Shown one piece after another: positions 46,858 to 57,134 of a DNA stretch of 64,000 bases. Numbering within the stretch: the stretch's first letter is position 1; the number at the start of each line of letters is the position of its first letter. Made by a program: the position numbers and the translations under genes. The notes under the pieces are model-generated. The model was not told the origin of the DNA, searched no databases, and saw nothing but the letters and a program-made list of their open reading frames with translations. The DNA is taken from assembly GCF_000203795.2 (NCBI RefSeq), contig NW_006281111.1, forward strand, positions 470,888 through 534,887. The letters are read 5' to 3'. The DNA comes from Batrachochytrium dendrobatidis JAM81 (taxonomy: Eukaryota; Chytridiomycota; Chytridiomycetes; Rhizophydiales).

Positions 46858-49091
46858 TTACCAGTCTTTGACCTCACGGTCAAAGCTCTGTCTACGACTT
46901 CTCTGCTCGCTATATCTATCTCTTTGGTTGGAGTAGTGGTCACGATCTTTAAATGAAAAGTTACCGCCTCGATTCTGGTCACCTCTCTGAAATTGGTTAG
47001 GACGCCCACCTCTGGGATACATGCCCATAGACCCAGACCCAGAAAAGTTACTTGAAACGCCACGTATGCGAATATTGGAGAGATTTGCAATACCCATGTT
47101 TTGGGCAGATCTTTGCGAGATCTCGGGAGGTTCACTTAAAAGAAGTACTCCTTGACTAAAGCTATTAGCAGACTCGACGGCAGTTTCTTTTCTCACTCCA
47201 AGCTTTGCCATTTGGGAAATAGCTAAAATCGATTTAAATTGTTAAACCTGATTCAGATTGGATCAAATTTACATTTCAATTCAAAGTATATGATCAAAAA
47301 TATGCAAAGTACTCACCATTTCCAAGCTGGGCCATGTAAACATCGACACGTTCATCCTCAGGTATACGAGATACGGCAGAAGAAATCTTACTCTGAACCG
47401 AGTCAGTGCGAGGACCAGAATAAGCTGTGTGAGAGATATGCTTTTGAATGGGCAAATCAAATAGCTGGTCAAGGAAGTGCTTGTCATAGGTAGAAAGTAT
47501 AAGAGTAGATTCACCCGACTTTCCTGCACGACCAGTGCGACCAATTCTATGAATGTATTGTTCACGAGAGGGTGGGGGACCAACTTGAATGACCAATGTG
47601 ATACCTGGATAGTCTACACCACGAGCAGACACATCAGTGGTAAAGAGAATGGCGGATTGTGCACGGCGGTAACGATCAGCAACTCGTGAGCGCTGTTGCT
47701 GAGTAAGTTTGGAGTGAATCTGAAGAACATCCATACCATCAAGATTGTTGAACACATCAGTGGAGAAATTGGTTGTTTTGGTTGTATTGAAAAATACGAG
47801 AATCTTGCTGTTTAGGGTAGACTCGCGATGCTTTGTAATAACATCGTGTAGCAAAGCCAAAGTTTGAGAATGTGGACCCACCACATGAGTCTGTTTAATC
47901 TTTAAATGAGTGTCATTTTCATTGGAAGGAACAGTGTCAATGAAAACATGATCTGGGCGAAGGGTGGTCGAGGCAATCGATCGGACTTCTTTTGAGATTG
48001 TGGCAGAAAACATGTAGGTCTGGCGTTCTTTAGGAAGGTTGAAGTTAATATCCTGAATTTCCTTTGTAAATCCCATATCAAGAAGAATATCCGCTTCGTC
48101 ATAAACCAGCTAGATTGATAGTTTAGTTGGCAAAGCAATTCAGTGAATTTTTCAATCCGCTAGACATAAGCAATCACTATTTCAAAGTTACCATTTTCAA
48201 GCCTTGCAATTGCTTGCGGACAGCAGGCTCGTTGTTCAATAGATCATTTAGACGGCCAGGAGTAGCAACAAGAATGTCACAGTTAAACTGAGTAATTTCA
48301 CGAATATTTTTTCCTCTGCTCTCACCACCTACAGCAGAAGCAACCCTCCATCTGCGAGGAGAAACAAGGCTCTCAGCCTCTCGTGCAATTTGCAGGGCAA
48401 GCTCACGGGTAGGGGAAAGAATCAAAATAGGAACACCAGGAGGGCGAGACTTGAAACGACTAATAACCGATTCCACTGCAGCAATCAAAAAAGCAAGAGT
48501 TTTACCAGTTCCTGTTTTTGCACGCACCAGTAAATCGGCATCTGTAGGCAGCAAGGAAAGAACACGTTCCTGCACAGTAGACATATTTTTGTACTTGAAA
48601 TTATTCTCAAGAGCCGTCATTGTAGAGCTGGATAGATTCAAGCTGCTAAATGGAACATTGGTGTACTGAGAGTCTTCACCCGAATCCGCTGTCTTATCCT
48701 TGGTGAATTCCAGATCCTACAATGTTTTTGAAGGTAAAAAGTTTGTAAATTAACGATTAAAAAAAAAGATCAGTTAAAAATATAAACCGAGTTCAAGCGA
48801 TTCTCAAACATTACAGCAAATTCCATCATATAACGATAAACATAATCAACTTACTTCATTTTGAATATTGACCTCGGCAGTAGAAAAAAAGCGATGTTTG
48901 GCCATGATACGAGAAGCTGTCGATACTGGAATGATTGAAGTAGCAGCAAGAGAATGGGATGAAGCAGCATTGAACCCAGTGTTAAATAGTGACGCTGATG
49001 AGATAGAAAAACGAGCGACCTTGCATGAGAGTGCAACAGCACTGCTTCTACGAGCAGCAATTGAGTTTCCAACGAGTCTTGTCAAAAACAT
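46858..49091 (-). CDS. Mitochondrial DEAD-box RNA helicase (Mss116-like)
   Basis: Exons 49091-48855, 48716-48192, 48109-47317 and 47222-46858 join in phase to 639 residues. The N-terminus (MFLTRLVGNSIAARRSSAVA) is a mitochondrial presequence. Motifs in order: Q motif near STVQERVL, motif I ARAKTGTGKT-type (RAKTGTGKTLAF), Ia SPTRELALQ, motif II split by intron 2 and read as LVYDEADILLDMGF, motif III SAT in FSATISKEVR, V TTDVSARGVDYP, and VI YIHRIGRTGRAGKSG. The C-terminus is Arg/Gly/Asp-rich (GGRPNQFQRGDQNRGG), suited to RNA binding. Mss116 and relatives help fold and splice mitochondrial group I/II introns and aid translation. Divergent from the NAPE-PLD-like gene over 257 bp. Confidence 0.9.
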
Positions 49092-49348
49092 TGATAAAAA
49101 AAGAATTTATCAAGTAAAAAATTCAACTCGTTGCAGCTTGTTATTCACGTAAAAAAAACCATCTCGTAGTGACTGTCTTGATATTTTTTCAACTAGAAAT
49201 TGACTTGAATAAACATTAACAATTCTTTTAAAGTGTCTGACATGAAAGTATAAAAAATAGTTGTTCAAGCATTATCATGCTTGATGAAAACAGTCCATAA
49301 TCGAGTTTTGAATTTTTAAATTGAAGTTTGCCAATTGCTACAACAGCA
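49092..49348. promoter_or_regulatory. Divergent promoter region, helicase / NAPE-PLD-like, with a TIR end
   Basis: 257 bp between two start codons. A left-type TIR (TTGCAGCTTGTTATTCACGT, 49131-49150) lies 40 bp upstream of the helicase start. No matching second end was found, so this is a solo end or a deletion remnant. Confidence 0.5.
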
Positions 49349-51614
49349 ATGCAGGTGTTTCAACTGGCATTCGATCACGTATTGCCTAAATGCAGGCCTT
49401 CTACCTCAATGATAGTCACTGTTGTAGGTGTTGGTACTGTTATCACCATTGCTTTTTTTGAGCAAGGTCGTTTTTGGATCACTCGGCCTGTTCGTCATGC
49501 AAAACTTCGACATCACTGGGAACTAGTTGTGCCCAATGAGCACGATGCTTCAGCTGGTTTGGATGAAAGTAATTGTTCTGATAGTAGCGATTGCGAATCA
49601 GATTCTCAACAATGTGCTATTGCTCTTCCAAACAGCACTATATCCGATATCGATTCATCTACATCAACGTTGGATCGACGCTTCAGCCATAAGATGGCTG
49701 CGACTCGTCCTGTTGACTTGCACCAGAAAGAGAATGACGCTAGTACAACAAATTGCTCTACTTTGGTAGCAACATGCGGATATACAAGCAACACTAGCGA
49801 TTCTCTTACTATTGCTGAAACATCAAGTGATTGCAGTGATAATGACGATCATAACTTGAAACTTGGATCCACCGAATTAGTCATGACACAATCCACTCCA
49901 TATTCTATTACTGCTATTCTAACCCTGCGTCCAGCTGTGGATTTAATTGTTGCTGGTTGGTCTGTACTTTCTAAATCATACTGTCCTTGGTTTGCTTTGC
50001 CAGAACCATCTGTAACTACTGCAACTCAATGGCGACAAAGACTATTCAATTCTTTGGGTGTTGCTGGCAGATTTGTAAATCCATTTATCGAGTGGCAAGA
50101 TCGCAATACTGCCGATTTATTTGGATATCTCAAATGGCAATTCACTAGAAATAATCGAAATAATGTTCCATCTGATATCAAGGTATGCTCAAGAATATCC
50201 TTATTGTTTATCAATTATTCAAGTAAACTCTGATTCTCAATTTCAATGTAAATGCTGCAGGAACTTGACCAAGCAATGCCACTGGCCACTCCAGACTTTG
50301 GATTGATGGAAGAGTATACACTGAAACGTACAGAAATGAGGATACAAAGCAATTCAGCCAGTCGTAGAATGTCGGATTTTATCACCCATTCTGACAGTCA
50401 ATGTTCTGAAGCCAAACCATTGAAAGAGGCTTCGCTGATGAGTATCACTTGGATAGGTACAATTCTTGTTATTTTTAATCAGGTTTAATTTAATCGACTC
50501 ACGTTACGCTAAATATTGGTTTCAACTAGGACAATCTACTTGTTTTGTTCAAATGGACGGTTATAATATTCTTACAGATCCAATCTTTAGGTATTTTCCT
50601 TGACTCTACACTTGTAGATTATATCGTTTTTATATAACGATGGTTACTGTATAATAGTTCTAGAACAATCGGAGAATGGTTTGGACCAAAACGTATTCGT
50701 CCAACGCCATGTACACTAGAACAACTACCCAAAATCGATATCGTGCTTGTATCACATAATCACTATGATCATCTTGGTAGGTGGGAAAATGCATACGTCT
50801 AGTTCAACCCTTTTGTAACCAGATATGATGGTGCAAGTTTATCCAAATTGCTGCTGATTGTTAACAGCCTGTGATGTTTCTTGTTACAAGATACTACGGT
50901 GGTAAAAAAACTTGGAAACTCTGTCAAATGGTACGTTCCTCTTGGCATGTGTACGTGGCTAGCTAGCTATGGCATCACAAATGCAGTTGAGCTTGATTGG
51001 TGGCAAGAACACCATCATGACGACTCATTAATCATCACCGGCGCGCCAATTCAACACTGGAGTGGTCGTCACTTTTTAGACGTGAATGCTACGCTATGGT
51101 CATCGTTTGTCGTTCAAGGTAAAACATCGTCATTTTTTCATTGTGGAGATACAGGCTATTGTCAGGCATTCAAGGAGATTGGAAAACGACTTGGCCCAAT
51201 CACATTTGCATCATTGCGTAAGTTGACTAGATGGCTGAACTACTGCTATGTATGGGGTGATATTTTCAATGTTTATAGTATGTACTGATTTTTGATATGA
51301 TAATGCATGGATGCACACATTGATTCTATATAGCAATTGGATCGTACGAGCCCCGAGAGTATATGAAGCATCAGCACATGAACCCATCAGAGGCTTGCAA
51401 GGTTCACAAAGATATTGGGGCTACATTTAGTCTGGGCGTGCACTGGGGCACATTTATGATGTCGGACGAGTATTATTTAGATCCACCAGCTTACTTGGAA
51501 AAAGGGCGTATTAAATATGGACTAAAATCCGGTTCAGTCTTCACTACCATGTTGGGTGAAACCATTACCATTGCATTAGACTGTCCCTCTGACAATACAA
51601 AAATAAAGAGATAG
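49349..51614 (+). CDS. NAPE-PLD-family metallo-beta-lactamase-fold hydrolase (yeast Fmp30 type)
   Basis: Exons 49349-50182, 50261-50456, 50530-50590, 50664-50776, 50891-51217 and 51334-51614 join in phase to 603 residues. A single membrane segment lies near the start ([20 protein letters not shown]), as in the mitochondrial inner-membrane protein Fmp30. A 200-residue acidic Ser/Thr linker follows, longer than in animal NAPE-PLD. The catalytic part has [12 protein letters not shown], the zinc motif SHNHYDHLD (its last Asp comes from the next exon), [27 protein letters not shown], the metal ligand in [27 protein letters not shown] and GVHWGTF. The family hydrolyses N-acylphosphatidylethanolamine. 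All expected metal residues appear to be present. Confidence 0.9.
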
Positions 51615-51761
51615 CATGCTAATGGTATGAATATGTTGTCTACTACACCATCACTACTTTTAAATGTACTGCTGATGCTTGCTCTGATAACCGTGGATAA
51701 TTGAGCAATGTTGCTAGTAGAAGCCAAACAAAACATTTAAACTTTTGAACCAAGAATTTAT

Positions 51762-53566
51762 TCAAAGTTCTTCACTGGCATCTGAGCTTGGCAAAGCAGA
51801 GAATACACGCAAAATGTTGAGACGCATCACAAAATCGTCCTTCTTTTCGGGAGTAGTGTTTCCTCCAGCCAAAATATGCTCCAAACGCTTCATTTCTTTG
51901 GTAACGAATTCGGGAGTCTTGAGAATACGTTGCATTACCTTGTAATAGTACATGGCGTATCTGAAGAGTTTGAACATGAAATAAATATCGTTAGCACAAG
52001 GAAATCAAATAGCATGCATCATAACTCAACATACTTGGAAGTGGCATCGACAGGAACCATTTCCGACATTTTGGTACGCTCGGCATTGTCAGCAGCCATA
52101 AAGACTTTAACAAGAGAGTCAAGAGTTTCCAAACGACCAGCTTCTTCGTTTAAACCACCTCCGGCAACACGGTGGGTACCGCATTTCTGATTCAAGTACT
52201 TTACAAAACTGTCCTCGTCTCTACTACCATCATACAACTCTGGGGTTTCAGATCCAGCAGGGAAAAACTGGATTGTAGGATAGCCCTTGACATTGTATGT
52301 GTCAGCAACATCCTGTGCTTTGGTAGCATCCAAGTTGGCAATAATGCACTGGTCAACATAATGAACGGCAGCAAGAGTCAGCGAATTGATCTTTCAGTAA
52401 AACATTTAATACAGTATCAAAGACGACTAAATACTTGCATTGCTTTCCAAAGTAAAGGTTTGCGCAAGCTTTTCATAAATGGGGGCAAGAGACTATCAAA
52501 TGACATATGTATCCAACAGTTAAAACTTGATTCTCGATTAATAAATATTGACATGACTTACCTTGCAGTGTCCACACCATGGAGCATAAAACTCGACAAG
52601 GACATTTTTCCCCGAATCAAGAACTTGTTCCTTGAAATTGGAAGATGTAAGTACTTTAACAGCAGTGGTAACGACTTTGATGTTGGACTTGAGACCTAGA
52701 TCAATAAGATATAAAAAGATTAATTGACTCGCATACGTGTCGATACCACAGTGCTCAGTCAATCTACTAACTCACCAGTCTTTGATGTAATGAAATCAGA
52801 GATACCAGCAACATCTCGATCGCCAGTATAATCAGTGGGAGTCAGACTCTTTTTTGGAAACCTATCGAATAATAGTTGACATGTTGAGTTACTAGATTAT
52901 AAATCATGCATACAAGATAGAGTGCATGGAAAGATCTCGTACCATTTTAAAGTAGGAAATCCCTGAATTCCAAACTCATCTCCAAGAGATCGGTGAGCAT
53001 CAGCATCAACCTTGGCTATAACGACAGATGACTTGTGTTTGACAAAAGAAGTGGCCACCTCTTCATAATGGGGAGCAAGGGACTAGATCCAGTCGATCCA
53101 ATAGCATAAAGTGATGGATTAAACACATTGTTCAGAGCGTTCAACATCAGTCAATACTATGCATATTATTCATCCGACTAATGATATTCAACCTACCTTG
53201 CAATGGCCGCACCAAGGGGCAAAGAACTCGACCAGAACATCTTGGTCACCTCCAACAACCTTGGTCACAACATACGAGTTAGTAACCAACAAATGACTCG
53301 ACATGACAGCAAAATAGAGTCAAAATGGAGGGTTGTGGATATGCAAGTCTATCAAAGGCAGCCATGAATTGTTGTTGTCAAGAAGGATCGATACCGGTTT
53401 GAATTCGATTCTAGCAAGATGGAGTTCAAGCAATATCAGCTACAGCTGCCATCTGAGTAGTAATTGTTACCTCTTTAAAGTTTTTGGGAGTGAGCTCAAC
53501 TACGTCACTGGCAGCAACCAGGCCTGCAAATACAGCCACTACAATCGTCAGAATCTTGGGCAACAT
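51762..53566 (-). CDS. Protein disulfide isomerase, two thioredoxin domains plus ERp29-like tail
   Basis: Exons 53566-53471, 53259-53197, 53082-52943, 52861-52776, 52695-52562, 52492-52439, 52348-52035 and 51960-51762 join in phase to 361 residues. A signal peptide ([20 protein letters not shown]) is followed by two CGHC thioredoxin domains, [20 protein letters not shown] and [20 protein letters not shown]. In both, an intron falls exactly after the CGHCK lysine. A helical C-terminal domain resembling ERp29c follows ([20 protein letters not shown]). It forms and reshuffles disulfides in the ER. The tail ends DASEEL, a non-standard relative of HDEL/KDEL. Intron 6 (52438-52349) appears to be a GC-AG intron. 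Acceptor 53260 is preceded by an ideal TTACTAAC branch site. Confidence 0.93.
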
Positions 53567-54187
53567 GCTTGCAGTAATGGGTTTACAGCTGAAGATAAAA
53601 GCGATGTGAATGCAGAATATTTGTATTTTAATTCGATTTTGGCATGTTTAATATATTCTCATGGCATCAGATTGTATTTTGAAAACATGAATTCCTTGTA
53701 AATTGCACGACTGGTTTGAGTTAGCGTAGACTAGATGAACGTTAAAGATTGTGTCAGAATAAAGTCAAGATCTGCAAGTAGTCGTTGCTAGACAAATGAA
53801 TATTTTATACTTGACCGAAACAAGTAGCAGGTCGTTCAATAAACTGGTCATGCCAACCAGTCAGATTGTCGAATAAACTGGAAACACGAGTGATGGATGA
53901 TCCTGTCATTCAAATCAACAATCTACCAATATTCGAAAACATCCCAAACAAAGGTCTGCCTTTTTCAAGCTTCAAAAATCTGCTGCTGTTTCCATACCAG
54001 TCATTAGGAGAAATTCCAATAAACTTGGTCAAGGAATTCAAAAAACAATCTTGTCCAGTCAACCATTTCATGAAATTGATTATCAGTATTTTGACATTAG
54101 CGTTTCATTTTGTGTAAACGCGGCTGCAATTCAACTTTACAAAAAAAAAGTCGAGCCATTGCTGCCAAATATCAACTGAGTAACAAT
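53567..54187. other. Divergent intergenic region, 621 bp
   Basis: Between PDI (minus) and Fcf2 (plus). A right-type TIR end lies at about 54112-54131, and part of the region before it may be a strongly diverged element. The remainder should hold both promoters. Confidence 0.45.
54112..54131 (+). mobile_element. Probable TIR element end upstream of Fcf2
   Basis: GTGTAAACGCGGCTGCAATT, preceded by TTTCATTTT, is similar to the right end of copy 5 (TTCATTTTACGTGAACACAACTGC). The interior to the left is too diverged to align with confidence. It lies 56 bp before the Fcf2 start codon. Confidence 0.4.
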
Positions 54188-55289
54188 ATGGAACCTATTA
54201 CACTGGACGACACAGAATTGGATGCATTATTGTCAAAGGCAACAGCCGTATTGGAAAGTCGTAAAAGGTTGAGTTTTTAACCGATTGTATTTGTCAACAG
54301 TTGTGCATAGACTGTCAGTGCCAACACATGGAATAAAGTCGTACTAATTCATCCTTGATTGATCCCATTCATGTCAATAGAGAAGCCCTGCAGAAAGAAT
54401 CCGAAGCAAAGCAGTTGCATCATGCATCCATTCCGACCACTCCAGAATTCAAACCAGCAACTGCCAGCTCAATCAGACTAAATGCTGGTATAGACTTGAA
54501 AAAACATCAGCCTTATATTGTCGAGGCACCTGGAAGCTCTAAATACGCTGCAGTCAAGGTGAACTCTCAACTCCATACATTGTTTGTAGAAAAATCATAT
54601 GGATCAAGTACTTTGGGCCATCCATCAAAAAGCAGTACAGTATCTTCATCCGCAGAAAAAATTACTATCCGGCCGATGGATTCTGTAAATCCTCCTGAGC
54701 TTGAGCTAAGCGCAAAGGAAAAGAAAAAGGCAGGGCAATTGAGTGACTTTTTTGTAAACCAAAAGCCCTACAATGGATCTTTTAGCAATGCTGACATGAT
54801 GTGGTTGATTTGAATTCATAGATGGAAAAAACAACTGCAGGACCAGGATGGTTTGACATGGTATCAGCAGAACTAACAGACGAAGTCAAACGAGATCTCC
54901 ATATTTTGCGATCGCGAGCTGCTCTTGACCCCAAGCGACACTACAAAAGGGATAATTCCAAAGAGTTTCCCAAAGTCTTTCAGGTACAACCTATTTAAGC
55001 TGCAGATTGGTTGCATAAATGCGAATCCAACTTTGAGTTGTTTTGTATCTTGGAACTGTAAGCTTATTTCTTATTGTGTACATAGTTTGGCACTATTATT
55101 GAAGGTCCAACAGAATTCTATTCAAGCCGTCTGACCAACAAGGAGCGTAAGCAAACAATTGTTGACGAACTGTTATCAGATGCCAAAACCAAAGCGTACA
55201 TGAAGCGCAGAACCGCCGAAGTCCACGAAAAGAAAAACAACTTTACTAGGTCAAAGGGCAGCAGCCATAAAAAGCAACGCAAGAATTAG
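54188..55289 (+). CDS. Fcf2 / DNTTIP2-type pre-rRNA processing protein
   Basis: Exons 54188-54267, 54339-54753, 54822-54983 and 55086-55289 join in phase to 286 residues. The C-terminal half carries the Fcf2 domain: AGPGWFDMVSAELTDEVKRD, then RSRAALDPKRHYKRDNSKEF, FGTIIEGPTEFYSSRLTNKE and a Lys/Arg-rich tail ending HKKQRKN. Fcf2 works in early 18S rRNA processing in the nucleolus. The intron at 54754-54821 is inferred: without it the frame stops before the domain, and with it the domain is intact. The N-terminal half is poorly conserved and Ser-rich. Confidence 0.9.
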
Positions 55290-55603
55290 TTGAAATATAA
55301 TGAAGCCATTGTTTGCATCGTGATGAAAGTTGTATTAAGACTTTAATAGAGATGTGGCTTGACCAGTCTAGTTCAGTCCAGTCCAATTCAAAGCTGACAT
55401 TCGGTCATGCATGCATTTCAAGTGTTTGTAATAAAATCCATTCTAGAAACAACTCAATGTCCTTTTAATCTTATGCTGCTAAGCATGCCATGACAGTAGC
55501 AAATGAATTTCTGATGTTCGTCGCATTCATAAACGCTGTGATGCGTAAATTTCCTTACTTGCAACCAAGTAACCCAACACTATAAAGCATCAGTTGAATC
55601 GCT
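55290..55603. other. Intergenic, 314 bp
   Basis: Tandem spacer between Fcf2 and ORMDL. It contains an 18-bp string (CTAGTTCAGTCCAGTCCA, near 55370) that also occurs in myosin intron 1. No gene seen. Confidence 0.35.
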
Positions 55604-56830
55604 ATGATGAACGAGCTATTTCAGACTACAAATAATAACCCGAATAGCACATGGGTCAATTCTAGAGGTATGATGCAGAGCATTTTACTCCTATGAATAA
55701 AACTGGATAAACTGTCTAGTCAACTTTTTACTTTTGAAGCGAGACTGCTGCTGCTCTGCTCTACAAAGACTGTCCTTGGACTTTATTTTAATGGCACTAC
55801 TACAGTAGCAATCTCAATACATATGCTTAGTCTGATCCTATTCACTCTCCTTCCACACACTGCAATAGCAACTTTGTCCTGTCGCTGTTGCAAATACTTG
55901 CATATTCTGATGTTTGAATACCAAACTTCAATCTTGGACATATGGTCCATATTTCAAAAGGCATCATGATGTATTTATCTTATAGGCTTTGATCATCCTA
56001 TAGTCTTCTTGTCAGTCTGTACTGTCTTATTTTGGAATGAGCTTACTGAGCTGAATATTCGGTATAGTCAGCTGTCAACTTTGACTTTTGGTGAATCTGG
56101 CCATTTTATTTACCATTCTGCCTACAGCTTTCTTAATCCTATATTTGAACCATGTCAAAAACAAGGGAAACTTGCCAATCAAATCAAACTTGCTCATTAG
56201 TAGTCTTTGAAACTCGTATATTTGTAAACAATCGCTTGACTAACATCTCATTTCTGTCAATATATAGGCTCATGGATTGCAACGATAGTGGTCATCTTTT
56301 TTATGCGGGTTGGTTTGGCAGTAGTACCAGGAATCACAACGGAAGCCTCATGGACACTCACAAATGTTGGATACAATACTGTAGGCTATAACATCATATT
56401 TATTATTTAAAGCCGGTATTATCTAATCAACAGAATTGCTTCATAATGCTACAGATCACATTTTTCATGTTTCATTGGATCTCAGGTGTGCCCTACTCTA
56501 TCAACCAGAATGAATACGATGGACTTACACTGTGGGAACAGATTGACGGCGGTGCACAATTTACTCCAACAAAAAAATACCTGACAGCCGTTCCGATTGT
56601 TCTGTAAGCTACTTTGTCTCCATTAATATAGATTCTGTCATTGTAAATTGACAACTAATTCTGCCAATTCATGTCCATGTAGATTTCTACTAAGCACACA
56701 CTACACGCACTACGATTTTCTCACATTTATGATCAACTTGACATCGCTTGTAATCGTGCTAATAGCCAAACTGCCATCAATGCATCGTGTGCGGCTATTT
56801 GGACTCAACGAAACTAAGCGTGAAGACTAA
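55604..56830 (+). CDS. ORMDL/Orm sphingolipid regulator
   Basis: Exons 55604-55667, 56268-56380, 56455-56603 and 56683-56830 join in phase to 157 residues, the family length. It has STWVNSRGSWIATIVVIFF (first membrane span), VVPGITTEASWTLTNVGYNT, FHWISGVPYSINQNEYDGLT, LWEQIDGGAQFTPTKKYLTA and LLSTHYTHYDFLTFMINL. Orm proteins bind and restrain serine palmitoyltransferase in the ER membrane. The yeast-type N-terminal phosphorylation region is very short here (20 residues), as in animal ORMDLs. Intron 1 is long (600 nt); one short string (TCTTATTTTGGAAT) in it recalls the TIR element interior, but no end is visible. Confidence 0.95.
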
Positions 56831-57134
56831 AGGCATATATTTGGTCCCCTGGAAACTATTTTTTAAAATCTTTTTTCTTTTTTGGGGGAGTTGGTGTGTA
56901 CAGGGAAGTTTGATATTTTATATAAACAAAGCATCATTATTTTATTTGTAATTTTTAAATTTCACTCTTGGTACTGCTTTCAAAACCTGTTTGAGCATAG
57001 ATGTGGATATAAAAAACAGTATCCTGATACGATGAAATGGATCATAGCACAACAAATTCATTCAACGCTCTTGTTGAATTGGCATGTTTGATACAGAATC
57101 TATCCTACAGTTTTAAATGATTTAGCTTGCTTTA
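56831..57134. other. Convergent spacer, 304 bp
   Basis: T-rich 3' flanks of ORMDL and DNAAF4; nothing else seen. Confidence 0.35.
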
